Below, in pieces: positions 8,262 to 17,600 of a DNA stretch of 64,000 nt. This DNA comes from JACMLD01 sp038207265. Its GTDB lineage: Bacteria > Bacteroidota > Bacteroidia > Chitinophagales > Chitinophagaceae. The stretch lies in contig JBBQZZ010000006.1 of assembly GCA_038207265.1 (NCBI GenBank), positions 1-64,000 on the forward strand. The letters run 5' to 3'. The translations under genes and the position numbers were made by a program. The notes under the pieces are model-generated. The model was not told the origin of the DNA. It did not search any database and saw only the letters and a list, made by a program, of their open reading frames with translations. Within the stretch, counting starts at the first letter, position 1. Every line of letters begins with the position of its first letter.

Positions 8262-9350
8262 ATGAAATACATGAAAGTAGCATTAGTGGTTTTAGTGATT
8301 GCCTGTAATAATAAAAACAAGAACAATCCTCTCCCACCTGGTGCAGTAGAAATACAAACCAGGGTACTGAAAGATAATTTAAATTTTCCTTGGGAGATTT
8401 TGTGGGGACCCGACAACAAAATATGGATGACTGAAAGAGGAGGGAAAATAAGTCGTGTAGATACGGCAACCGGAACAATTACTCCCGTATTTACAATACC
8501 TGATGTCAGTTCACAGGGAGAAGGTGGTTTATTGGGAATGGTATTGCATCCTGATTTTACAACCAGCCCTTTTTTATATGTAGCATATGATTATGATCAA
8601 TCAGGTAATTACAAAGGAAAAGTTGTACGCTATACATACAGTGGATCTACACTAACCAGCCCCTTTATTATTATTGATAATATAAGCGCATCTAATATCC
8701 ATAACGGGTGCAGGCTATTAATCAGTTCAGATGCAAAATTATTCATCACTACCGGTGACGCTTCCGATCAATCTAATCCTCAAAATAACGCATCTGTTAA
8801 TGGTAAGATATTAAGATTGAACCTTGATGGATCCATTCCTTCGGATAATCCAACAGTCGGTAGCCCCGTTTGGACAAAAGGTCATAGAAATCCACAAGGA
8901 CTTGTGTTTGCAAATAACATGCTATATAGCAGCGAACACGGACCCGATAGTGATGATGAAGTTAATATTATTGAAAAAGGAAGAAATTACGGCTGGCCCG
9001 ATGTAAGAGGTTATTGCAACGAATCTGCAGAGCAAACATTTTGTTCGGCAAATAATATCAAGGAACCTATTAAAGCATGGACACCAACTTTAGCAGTAAG
9101 CGGTATGAGTTTTTATAATAGTGATTTAATACCGCAATGGAAAAACTCACTGTTACTGGCAACACTCAAGAACAGTCGCCTGATGCAATTGAAACTAGAT
9201 GACGTTCATACTTCAGTTATAGAAACAAATGAATTCTTTGCCAATGATTATGGCAGGATGAGAGATGTATGCATTTCACCAGATGGAAAAGTTTATATCT
9301 GCACCAGTAATGGAGGAAGTGACAAAATAATTGTAGTCAGCAAAAAATAA
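8262..9350 (+). CDS. PQQ-dependent sugar dehydrogenase-like lipoprotein
   Basis: This 362-residue protein has a short lipoprotein signal (VLVIAC, Cys at about residue 14). A six-bladed propeller of the glucose/sorbosone dehydrogenase family (GSDH) follows. Recognisable pieces are FPWEILWGPDNKIWMTERGGKI, EGGLLGMVLHPDF, KGHRNPQGLVF and SSEHGPDSDDEVN. Family members are soluble aldose sugar dehydrogenases that use PQQ and calcium in the periplasm. The substrate here cannot be told from sequence. It ends only 9 bases from the stop of convergent pgk, with no hairpin between, so transcripts may overlap. ATG at 8262 is chosen; 8271 is a close alternative. Confidence 0.9.
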   Translation: MKYMKVALVVLVIACNNKNKNNPLPPGAVEIQTRVLKDNLNFPWEILWGPDNKIWMTERGGKISRVDTATGTITPVFTIPDVSSQGEGGLLGMVLHPDFTTSPFLYVAYDYDQSGNYKGKVVRYTYSGSTLTSPFIIIDNISASNIHNGCRLLISSDAKLFITTGDASDQSNPQNNASVNGKILRLNLDGSIPSDNPTVGSPVWTKGHRNPQGLVFANNMLYSSEHGPDSDDEVNIIEKGRNYGWPDVRGYCNESAEQTFCSANNIKEPIKAWTPTLAVSGMSFYNSDLIPQWKNSLLLATLKNSRLMQLKLDDVHTSVIETNEFFANDYGRMRDVCISPDGKVYICTSNGGSDKIIVVSKK

Positions 9351-9359
9351 ATGATAGCG

Positions 9360-10559
9360 CTATTCTTTGATGGCAGCAATACCCGGCAAGACTTTCCCTT
9401 CAAAATATTCAAGCAAGGCTCCGCCACCTGTTGATACATAACTTACTTTATCAGCAAAACCAAACTGGTTGACTGCAGCAACAGAATCTCCGCCCCCTAC
9501 TAAAGAGAAAGCGCCTTTTTGAGTAGCCGAGGCAACGGCAGTAGCAACTGCTTTTGTACCATGTTGAAATTTCGGGATTTCAAAAACACCCATGGGTCCA
9601 TTCCACAAAATAGTTTTTGATTTACTGATAACGTTTGAAAACTGTGCGATAGCATTGGGACCAATATCAAGTCCCATCCAACCATTGGGTATATTATTGC
9701 TCGGTGAGGTTGAATCATTGGCATCAGCAGCAAACTTATCAGCAATGATAGAATCGGAAGGAAGATGAATGCAAACGCCTTTAGCCTGTGCTTTTTTTAT
9801 TAATCTCAATGCAGTTTCCAAACGATCTTCCTCACACAATGAATTTCCAATATTTCCGCCTTCAGCTTTCATGAATGTATAAGCCATGCCGCCGCCGATA
9901 ATAATGTCGGTAGCACGTTCGAGAAGGTTTTCTATGATGAGTATTTTATCAGATACTTTTGCACCGCCAATAATAGCAGTAAAAGGTTTTTCTGATTGAT
10001 TCATTATTTTTTCTGCACTGGCTACTTCCGCTTCCATCAATAAACCAAACATTCTTTTATCAGCAGGAAAATAGTTTGCAATGATGGCAGTAGAAGCATG
10101 GGCCCGATGCGCCGTACCAAAAGCATCATTTACATATACATCTCCCAGCTTACTTAATTTTTCTGCAAATGCAGGGTCTCCTTTTTCTTCTTCTTTATAA
10201 AAACGCAGGTTTTCCAATAACAATACTTCACCGGGTCTTAACATGTTGGCAGTTAGAAATGCCTGTTCTCCTATACAATCATTTGCAAATAATACCGTCA
10301 CTCCATCCAGCAGTTCAGCCAGGTGTTTTACCAGGTGCTTTAAAGAAGATTTTTCTTCCGGACCATCTTTGGGTCTGCCCAGGTGGCTCATGAGTATTGC
10401 CGCACCACCGTCGCTTAATATCTTTTTGATAGTGGGAATGGTTGCCCGCATCCTGTTATCGTCGGTTATCGCGGAAGTTTGTTTGTCCAGCGGCACATTA
10501 AAATCCACCCTTACCAGTGCTTTCTGACTTGCAAAATTGTAATTTGAAAATTTGCTCAT
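9360..10559 (-). CDS. pgk: Phosphoglycerate kinase
   Basis: A 399-residue protein of standard bacterial length. It shows the N-terminal substrate-binding motif KALVRVDFNVPLD (about 14-26), the ILMSHLGRPK segment, LLENLRFYKEEEKGDP, and the nucleotide-binding C-terminal motifs TILWNGPMGVFE and SLVGGGDSVAAV. It catalyses 1,3-bisphosphoglycerate + ADP to 3-phosphoglycerate + ATP in glycolysis. The upstream gene on the same strand is gapA, the preceding enzyme of the pathway. The 177-base gap contains a possible terminator, so pgk may also have its own promoter. Confidence 0.98.
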   Translation of the reverse strand: MSKFSNYNFASQKALVRVDFNVPLDKQTSAITDDNRMRATIPTIKKILSDGGAAILMSHLGRPKDGPEEKSSLKHLVKHLAELLDGVTVLFANDCIGEQAFLTANMLRPGEVLLLENLRFYKEEEKGDPAFAEKLSKLGDVYVNDAFGTAHRAHASTAIIANYFPADKRMFGLLMEAEVASAEKIMNQSEKPFTAIIGGAKVSDKILIIENLLERATDIIIGGGMAYTFMKAEGGNIGNSLCEEDRLETALRLIKKAQAKGVCIHLPSDSIIADKFAADANDSTSPSNNIPNGWMGLDIGPNAIAQFSNVISKSKTILWNGPMGVFEIPKFQHGTKAVATAVASATQKGAFSLVGGGDSVAAVNQFGFADKVSYVSTGGGALLEYFEGKVLPGIAAIKE

Positions 10560-10597
10560 AATCTGGGGGGAACTTTATATCAGTTTATTAAATAAAC

Positions 10598-10626
10598 AAA
10601 GCCTCTTATGTTTAGTAAGAAGCTTT
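10598..10626 (-). terminator. Possible terminator between gapA and pgk
   Basis: AAAGCCTCTTA (10598-10608) pairs with TAAGAAGCTTT (10616-10626) with one mismatch and a 7-base loop. On the minus strand a T-rich stretch follows. It lies about 110 bases after the gapA stop and could be partial attenuation before pgk. Confidence 0.45.
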
Positions 10627-10736
10627 GCAATGAATATGTTGAACAAAGAGCTTATCGTACCAGTGTGCGACCATCGTCCTTGCAGTCAGGCGCAACCATA
10701 ATCAATAGTATTGAAATGGCCGGCCACTCAATACTT

Positions 10737-11750
10737 TTACTTGCTTATTAAACCTGCAAAAAAATGTACAGTACGTACTAACTGGCTCACATAACTCATT
10801 TCATTATCATACCAGCTTACTGTTTTTACCAGTTGATGATCCCCAACAGTCAATACTTTTGTTTGCGTTGCATCAAACAACGAACCGAAATGGGTACCAA
10901 TAACATCAGTACTTACAATTTCGTCTTCTGTATAACCAAAACTCTCATTGGAAGCAGCTTTCATTGCGGCATTCAATTCTTCAACGGTTACTTTCTTACC
11001 TAAAATACTAGTGAGTTCAGTTAATGAACCTGTTATTATTGGAACACGTTGCGCACTGCCATCCAGCTTTCCTTTCAGTTCCGGCAATACAAGCCCGATT
11101 GCTTTGGCGGCACCGGTAGAATTAGGAACTATATTGGCAGCTGCTGCTCTTGCCCTGCGCAGATCACCTTTTGGATGCGGTGCATCCAATGTATTCTGAT
11201 CATTGGTATAAGCATGAATGGTGGTCATGATACCGGAAACAATACCAAACTTATCATTCAAAGTTTTTGCCATGGGTGCGAGGCAATTGGTAGTACAGGA
11301 CGCACAGGAAATAATAGTTTCGCTGCCATCGAGAATTGCATGATTCACATTGAACACAACTGTTTTTAAATCGCCGGTAGCAGGAGCAGAAATTACTACT
11401 CTCTTTGCACCTGCTTTTAAATGGGCAGCTGCTTTGTCTTTATCTGTAAAGAAACCAGTACTCTCAATAACTACGTCAACGCCGTGCGATCCCCAGGGAA
11501 TCTGGGCAGGATCTTTCTGCGCGTATATCTTAACGGTATCACCATTTACTATAATTGAATCTTCAGTTGCTTTTACATCTGCATCAAAACGACCCTGTGC
11601 ACTATCATACTTTAGTAAGTGTGCCAGTACTTTGGGACTCGTTAAATCATTAATAGCCACAACATCAATTCCTTCCATTTTATAAATCTGGCGATAAACC
11701 AGGCGCCCTATTCGTCCAAATCCATTGATAGCAACTTTAACGGTACTCAT
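10737..11750 (-). CDS. gapA: Glyceraldehyde-3-phosphate dehydrogenase, type I
   Basis: A 337-residue protein with the N-terminal NAD-binding motif INGFGRIGRLVYR (about 8-20), the catalytic signature SCASCTTNCLAP with Cys152, and the C-terminal VSWYDNEMSYVSQLVRT. It oxidises glyceraldehyde-3-phosphate to 1,3-bisphosphoglycerate in the cytoplasm. Length is typical of type I enzymes. It sits upstream of pgk on the same strand, a common glycolytic pairing. The ATG at 11750 is the expected start (MSTVKVAINGFG). Confidence 0.98.
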   Translation of the reverse strand: MSTVKVAINGFGRIGRLVYRQIYKMEGIDVVAINDLTSPKVLAHLLKYDSAQGRFDADVKATEDSIIVNGDTVKIYAQKDPAQIPWGSHGVDVVIESTGFFTDKDKAAAHLKAGAKRVVISAPATGDLKTVVFNVNHAILDGSETIISCASCTTNCLAPMAKTLNDKFGIVSGIMTTIHAYTNDQNTLDAPHPKGDLRRARAAAANIVPNSTGAAKAIGLVLPELKGKLDGSAQRVPIITGSLTELTSILGKKVTVEELNAAMKAASNESFGYTEDEIVSTDVIGTHFGSLFDATQTKVLTVGDHQLVKTVSWYDNEMSYVSQLVRTVHFFAGLISK

Positions 11751-11974
11751 TGTATAATTCAGTTTATTGTTAAAAATGAGTGGCGAAGTTACAATATTGA
11801 AATAAATTACCTGTTACGAATTTAGCAAGGAAAGATGATGGCCAAACAGCAGGTTCTTTATTCAACTCCGGTTGTGTCACTCACTTGTACTTCATATTAT
11901 CAAGCAACAGAAACGGCTTGTTTGAAAGAAAGCCTATTTGAGCGAAGTAAAACAGTTCAATAAAGTAAAAAACT

Positions 11975-12006
11975 TTTGGCAGGATTTACTGTGGCCGCTA
12001 TCTTTG
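11975..12006 (+). promoter_or_regulatory. Promoter of the tRNA-Glu gene
   Basis: TTTG (11975-11978), a 20-base spacer and TATCTTTG (11999-12006) match both Bacteroidota promoter boxes. The -7 element ends 18 bases before the tRNA, so the primary transcript would have a very short 5' leader. Confidence 0.78.
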
Positions 12007-12024
12007 CCGTCCCTAAAATAATAG

Positions 12025-12096
12025 GGCCCGTTCGTCTAAGGGTTAGGACACCACCCTTTCACGGTGGTGATACGAGTTCGAATCTCGTACGGGCTA
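12025..12096 (+). tRNA. tRNA-Glu (anticodon TTC)
   Basis: A complete 72-base cloverleaf can be folded. Acceptor stem GGCCCGT pairs with ACGGGCT (one G-T pair). The D arm is GTCT/GGAC, the anticodon arm is CCACC-CTTTCAC-GGTGG with anticodon TTC, and the T arm is ACGAG-TTCGAAT-CTCGT, with discriminator A. CCA is not encoded (ACA follows). It has its own promoter and a terminator, so it is a single-gene unit. tRNA genes are frequent integration sites, which is relevant to the gene cluster downstream. Confidence 0.97.
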
Positions 12097-12120
12097 CAAA
12101 GAAAGCCTCAGTACGGCACA

Positions 12121-12158
12121 AAACCCCGCAAATACATTGTTTGCAGGGTTTCTTTTTT
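12121..12158 (+). terminator. Terminator of the tRNA-Glu gene
   Basis: AAACCCCGCAAA (12121-12132) pairs with TTTGCAGGGTTT (12140-12151) with one mismatch, followed by CTTTTTT. It starts 25 bases after the tRNA. Confidence 0.85.
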
Positions 12159-12752
12159 CACTACTCCCCGTTTCGCTCCTGTTTTCGTCGGATTTTGGTT
12201 CACTATTTTTTCACCGAAAATCGTTTTTTCACCAAAATTTTCAGGACATGAAAACATCCGTTACTTATTATCCCAATCTTTCAAAAAGAGTTCTAAAACA
12301 AGCAAAACTGTACCGACCCTTATAAGCTGGACAGATTTGCAAACCTTGTTTAATAGTTTTTCCTTTTCTAAAGGGACTGTATTATATTTATCTAAACGAA
12401 TCTGATAAGACCCGGTTTAACCATAATATTAGCTATCCTTTCTCTAACCGTGTCTGGACAGGATAAACCCTCATTTAAAAACCAGGAAAATACATAAGCG
12501 AAGCTTTTGCCGGATTCAAAGTGAATCTACCATTGAATCGTGATTCAAGATTATGTAATACTTGTGCATTACTTTTTGAATTTTTTCAGCAAATATGATC
12601 ACTTTGTTTTTCAGGAGCTCTTTGTGTTGCGTCCAAACTTCCTGATCTTTCAAATCATATACACATCGGGATTCGAACCTTGACGACGCCTGGCTTAAAA
12701 AAAATATTTTCACTTCACCTTTTAAAAATTTTAATTTCTTCCTCTTTCAATT
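12159..12752. other. Gene-poor stretch between tRNA-Glu and the large gene cluster
   Basis: I find no convincing gene in these 594 bases. A short plus-strand frame at 12248-12325 begins MKTSVTYYPN, which resembles the opening of Bacteroidota tyrosine recombinases, but it stops after 25 residues. At 12664-12679 the minus strand reads GGTTCGAATCCCGATG, a tRNA T-arm-like scrap preceded by CGTCAA. A 65-residue minus frame (12516-12713) has no recognisable features. The stretch looks like decayed boundary DNA. Confidence 0.6.
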
Positions 12753-14642
12753 TTACTTTTCATTCTTTCTTTCCACTATTCTATCAAAGCCCAAACCGCT
12801 GCTGCCCTCTCCCCTGCCGGTGGTTTTACGCGCGCCATACCATACAAATACCCGCCCGTTGTTCCATCGCGTACGTTGAAAAGATTGTTCCACCCGTATT
12901 CCTGATCGCGGTACTTCTTCTTCGTGAATAAAATAAGCTGCTTTTTCAGTTAGCCCTTCCTGTAACAAAGAAGTTCTCGGACGAATTTTATCTGGTTTAT
13001 CCTTATTGCCTTCCAGGATACGCGGCATGGCCGCCCGCTGCAACTGTACCTCGCGGTTAGAACCGGGTACATGAACGGGTACAAAAGGAATCCAGTTCTC
13101 CGGGATGCTGTTCATGATTTCATATCGGATCTTCGCTACTTCTTCTCCGTCTTTTACCGGCATATCAAAACCTGGCAATCCGAATTTATCCGTAATAATT
13201 TTTTGTAGCGCAGCATGAATTTCATCTGCGGCTTCAAAACCATTCCTGCTTGAGAAACCAGCAGTGGGCACAACCGTTTCTACACCCCAAACCATATTCG
13301 CCATCTCATCTCTTATGAATACCACTTCTTCTGTAGGTTTGCCTTCCTGCACTTTTGCTACCGTAGGTAACAATAATAAATCTGTATCAGCTGCCACAGC
13401 GCGTGGGCTATCTACTTTCATTGAAAACATATTCCATCTTGTCCAGTCTGCATCACCTCCTTTGCCAGCAGGTTCTATCCAGAAATTTTCTCCGAAAGAA
13501 TTGGTGAGTACGAGGCCATTTAATTTGGTAAGTGTTGCAACCGGCAGCTTAAATGGCACCAGGTACCAATCATTGGCATATACCAATCCGAACTCAATTA
13601 ATAAAAGTTTCGCCAGGTCGGTAGTGTCTGGTTTTATATAACTGAAATTTGTTTTTGAATCTTCAAAGGCCCACCATCTTGTATTGGGCATACCTTCAAA
13701 CATCACCGGCGCCGGAATGATCGTTTGTACTTTCTTGTCAGGTGCAGGAGCCGCAGGATTACCGGGCAATTCAGCAAGAGACTTATTAATTCTGTCTATA
13801 TCCATATTGTACCAATCCAGGTGACCCTGGTAATACGCTTCTGCATGCATGGCTTCTTCACCGGCAGCAGTGGCGGCACTCACGTTAAATTGATATTCAA
13901 GTTTCGACGGTTCCCAGGCATTGTCCGCAGGATCTGAAGGCTGATAAAAAAGATCTGCATACCAATCCTTAAAAGTTGTTTCTATTTCAACGAATACGCT
14001 GTGATCGCCGGGCACCGGGAAATCTGGCCGGTCGAAATAATGCGTGACAACAGATGGATCCAATAACTCAAACAACAATTTCGCACCATCCATCATACGG
14101 TTAGCCACAGCCGAATATTGCTGCCACACTTCCACATGCGCGCAAACAGCTACGTTCTCTTTCTTTGATGGATCGGGTCTTGCAAAGCCATAGTTATCAA
14201 GAAAAAATTGCTTGCTGGCGTTGAGTTGTCCTTTTGCTTTCAGCAATTGCATCCATCTTCTTCCCATGACAAGCCGGAGATCCAATGATAACTGTTGCTC
14301 CAGGGTAGCAAAGGGTAATGGCCGCTGTTCTACTTTTGCTTCAAAAGGAACATCTTTATCAAAAGGCTGAACCTTGCTGGTACGCGCCTGGTATTTATTT
14401 AGCGCTGCCGTGCTGGCAGATAGTTTTGCAGTAACCGGAGAACCAGCATCTTCTCCACGAAACTCACCCATCTGCCATTGCTTGCACAGCATCCACATGG
14501 CATCGCGCACTTCGGCCTTTAATGCACGATCGAAATTATTGCTGCGTGGCCTGCCTTCCAACCTGCTCCACGCAAGCGTCATCGGGAAAGCTTTTTTTGC
14601 CACGATATCTTTTAGTTCTGCTGCCTGAGGTATAATATTCAT
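12753..14642 (-). CDS. Conserved protein of unknown function, last gene of the six-gene cluster
   Basis: A 629-residue protein without signal peptide or membrane helix. Distinctive stretches are AEVRDAMWMLCKQWQMGEFR and GEDAGSPV at about residues 43-70, WWAFEDSKTNF, and ANDWYLVPFKLP at about 355-365. From memory, very similar phrases occur in uncharacterised proteins of actinobacteria, myxobacteria and other phyla, but I could not search. The C-terminus ends in basic residues. Its start lies 15 bases after the stop of the 1870-residue gene. No clear hairpin follows the stop. Sampled lines of the cluster have a G+C content near 50%, against about 40% nearby. The gene is certainly coding but I assign no function. 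Confidence 0.85.
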   Translation of the reverse strand: MNIIPQAAELKDIVAKKAFPMTLAWSRLEGRPRSNNFDRALKAEVRDAMWMLCKQWQMGEFRGEDAGSPVTAKLSASTAALNKYQARTSKVQPFDKDVPFEAKVEQRPLPFATLEQQLSLDLRLVMGRRWMQLLKAKGQLNASKQFFLDNYGFARPDPSKKENVAVCAHVEVWQQYSAVANRMMDGAKLLFELLDPSVVTHYFDRPDFPVPGDHSVFVEIETTFKDWYADLFYQPSDPADNAWEPSKLEYQFNVSAATAAGEEAMHAEAYYQGHLDWYNMDIDRINKSLAELPGNPAAPAPDKKVQTIIPAPVMFEGMPNTRWWAFEDSKTNFSYIKPDTTDLAKLLLIEFGLVYANDWYLVPFKLPVATLTKLNGLVLTNSFGENFWIEPAGKGGDADWTRWNMFSMKVDSPRAVAADTDLLLLPTVAKVQEGKPTEEVVFIRDEMANMVWGVETVVPTAGFSSRNGFEAADEIHAALQKIITDKFGLPGFDMPVKDGEEVAKIRYEIMNSIPENWIPFVPVHVPGSNREVQLQRAAMPRILEGNKDKPDKIRPRTSLLQEGLTEKAAYFIHEEEVPRSGIRVEQSFQRTRWNNGRVFVWYGARKTTGRGEGSSGLGFDRIVERKNEK

Positions 14643-14657
14643 ATCAACCGGTTTCTG

Positions 14658-17600
14658 TTATTGATTCAATGTGGTACCCATATTTTTAATAACTGCAGCT
14701 TCCATATAATGCGCTTTATGATCCAGCACAATATGATAGGGATACAAACTCTCTGCCCCGTAGACGGCGGGTAAAAAAGGCGCATAGGCGGTTTTATCTA
14801 AATTGTCTGGCTCTATACCGCGACTTCTGGCCGCGTCCAATGTATATGAAAGCGCATCAGCCAAATCGTTCCATTGCCAGTTACCGGTGAAAGAAGGGGG
14901 CGTAACCAGCAAAAGGGTCTGCGGCGCTTCTGCATTGGGACGATCATAATGGAAAGTAATACCTGTTGTTTCTTCCGTTGCCGGGATAAGCTCCGTCCAC
15001 TCATCTGCCAAAACGCCGCAAATTTCTAACGGTGAGGGCGAACCGCCTTTTACAAAAGCGGTATACAACAATGTATTTGTTTTTTCCAAATCAATTTCGT
15101 CCGTTGGAAAAGGCAGGGCCATCCAATGATAATTAACTGATTCAAACGGGAATTGTGTGGGATGTATCAGTAAATCATTTTCGTCCAAACCAAATGCTTC
15201 TCTCAGCAGGAGGCATTGCTCAAGCTGTTTCATTTTATCGTGCACACGTGCGATGCCATGCAACCAGTCTTCTGTAGGGTTGGCTCTTTTGCCGACAGTG
15301 ACTGAATAATCCAGTAAATCATTCCGGGCATTCCAGGAATTGCTGATTTCAGCTGCCTGCGCAGCAGGAATTGTATACTTTGGAATCATTTTAAATGCAT
15401 CGCCCAATATAATTTTTGCAGCTGCTTCTATTTGCCTGGCCTGGTCGGTAATACTTAATGCAGGCAGGGCTGCGATGATACTTTCGGTATCGGGCAACCG
15501 CTTTTTTTCAATATCATCAATTAAAACCGCGGCTCTTGCCTGCAGGTCGTATATAAACTGGGGTACCTGTCTTATCTCCGTGCTGATGTCCAATGCAACT
15601 ACATCAAAGGGTGTTGTATCAAAAGCTTGTATGGCCTGGAGTAATAACGCTATGCCCGGTTGGTTAACCTGTTGTATGCCGGATAGCGTAGTAAGTGCAT
15701 TGCTGAATGCTGTAAACTTATTATCTACCATCGATTGGGTGATGGTATCTGCGGCAGTTGGCACCGAAGAAACCAATCGCTCCATGGCTTGTAGTTTTTC
15801 AACCCCTGGCGTTGGATCGGCGGCGAGCAACAGGTAGTCGTTTTTATTTTTTTGCCAGCGATCTTTTACCACCTGTAATTTACTTTTCAATGAAACAAAC
15901 CATTGTTGTCTTTGCGTATATACTGCAGCGGTGGATGTCTGGGGAATACCGTAAGCGGCCAATTCCAGCAATAACCTGCTGAATCTTGTAATGCTGTCAT
16001 CCGCTTTATTGCGTATGTTATCAAGATCTATAGAGGTAGCTGTTGCCGGAGCTGGAAGTGACCGCAGGTAGCCAATAATACCGGCAGCGGTTGAGGCGGC
16101 GGCAAGTACGGCTTTCAAGGTTATAATAAGATCAGCCACCCGTTGCGATGGAATTTCGGGGGCTGCTGCATCTTTTTTACTCGCTTCATTTGGTAATGCA
16201 ATATCTCCGGGCGTAAGCAAAGCAGATTCCAGCACCAGGCTGCGCAGACTTTTAATCAACGGAATGACTTCAAACAAAGAAAAATTCCCTGCTGTATTAT
16301 TTGCCGCAGTGTAGTTAAATGAAATGAGCCCATCCATTTTTGGATCTGCCGCAGCAAATAGTTTATCCATAAGCCTGTCCTCTATTTCACCCATAGACTG
16401 GCTTTGCTGGGTATTCAACAGGTAAATCAAATCAATGGCTGCAAGCCCCAGTTCCTGCATGCTGAAGATTGCCTTTTGCTCACTCTCATCACTGCGACGG
16501 ATATACGAAATTTCACAGGTAATTTTATCCATGGCCGGCAGCATTGCTGAAAGCCATTGATTCATGGAAGGTTCGGTTTGTACCCGCGGGGATTCTCCTG
16601 CTGCCAATGCTATATATTCAAATGGGATTCCCACGCGGTGGGTAAGTGTGGCTCCGCTTCTTGGCGTTCTTGTTACATCTGGCTCCTGCGGATAGTTTCC
16701 TTTGCTGAATGACTCCAGTACGCCGGCAGCCCGATCATAATTACCCATTACGATATGGTGAACGCTTTCCGCCATTCCCAGATCTGCCACCGCATCTGCG
16801 ATATCAATGATATGATTTACTGCATCAGTAATGGCTGTACCCACTGCCGGATCGGGGTTTGCAAGCGACAGGCCAAATGGAAAATTTTTATTGGCGGGAA
16901 TTGTTTGCGACTTTACATGATTAGAGAGATTTACACCGTGCACCACGTTCCTGGCTTCTATGGCTGTAATAGGAACCGTATTGGGATCAACAGACGGATC
17001 TGTTGTATTAGCAACCCTGGTTTCCTTTATCTGGTCTGCATTGAGCGGAAATAGTTTCCGCAAAGCGTATATATAAACATCAATTCCTTTTGCGGTCAGA
17101 TCCGACCGATCGTGCAATTCCCTTTCAAAATGATATCCCAGCAATGCGGCCAGCGATTGCCCGCCCTGTATGCCTTCTATAACGGAAAGGGCTAACCGTA
17201 TTCTTTCTGAAGAAAGGTTTACTGCCAGCACATTATTCGCATCCGGTTTTCCGTGAGAAATGTATCCATTGCGCAAAACCGCCGCAGTAACACCCTGGTT
17301 AAGTGAAGGTGCATGAATGTAGCCTTCATTGGCAGCATCCTGCAGGAATGTTTTACTGCCGTCTGCATTGAAATCCGGGATCAATTCCTGTGGCAGCGTT
17401 ATGTTGCTGACGGTTTTATTTTTTGCCGGCTGCACATTTTCCAGCCAGCCAAATGCGCCGATATACATACCGGCTTTTCGCTGCTGGTCGTGAATGCCGC
17501 CGCCATTATTTCTCAGGTGCGCCAGGCCGTTAGTTAGCAATCCTGTTTTCCAGGCATCCAGCCGGTACGAACAGCAGTCCAGGTGTTCCACGAAAGCACG

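Noticed and set aside
9354..9363. ATAGCGCTAT palindrome between convergent genes
   Set aside because: It overlaps the pgk stop, is short, and has no T-run, so I do not call it a terminator.
12516..12713. 65-residue minus-strand frame in the gene-poor stretch
   Set aside because: No signal peptide, domain or neighbouring context. It crosses the tRNA-like scrap, so it is more likely chance.
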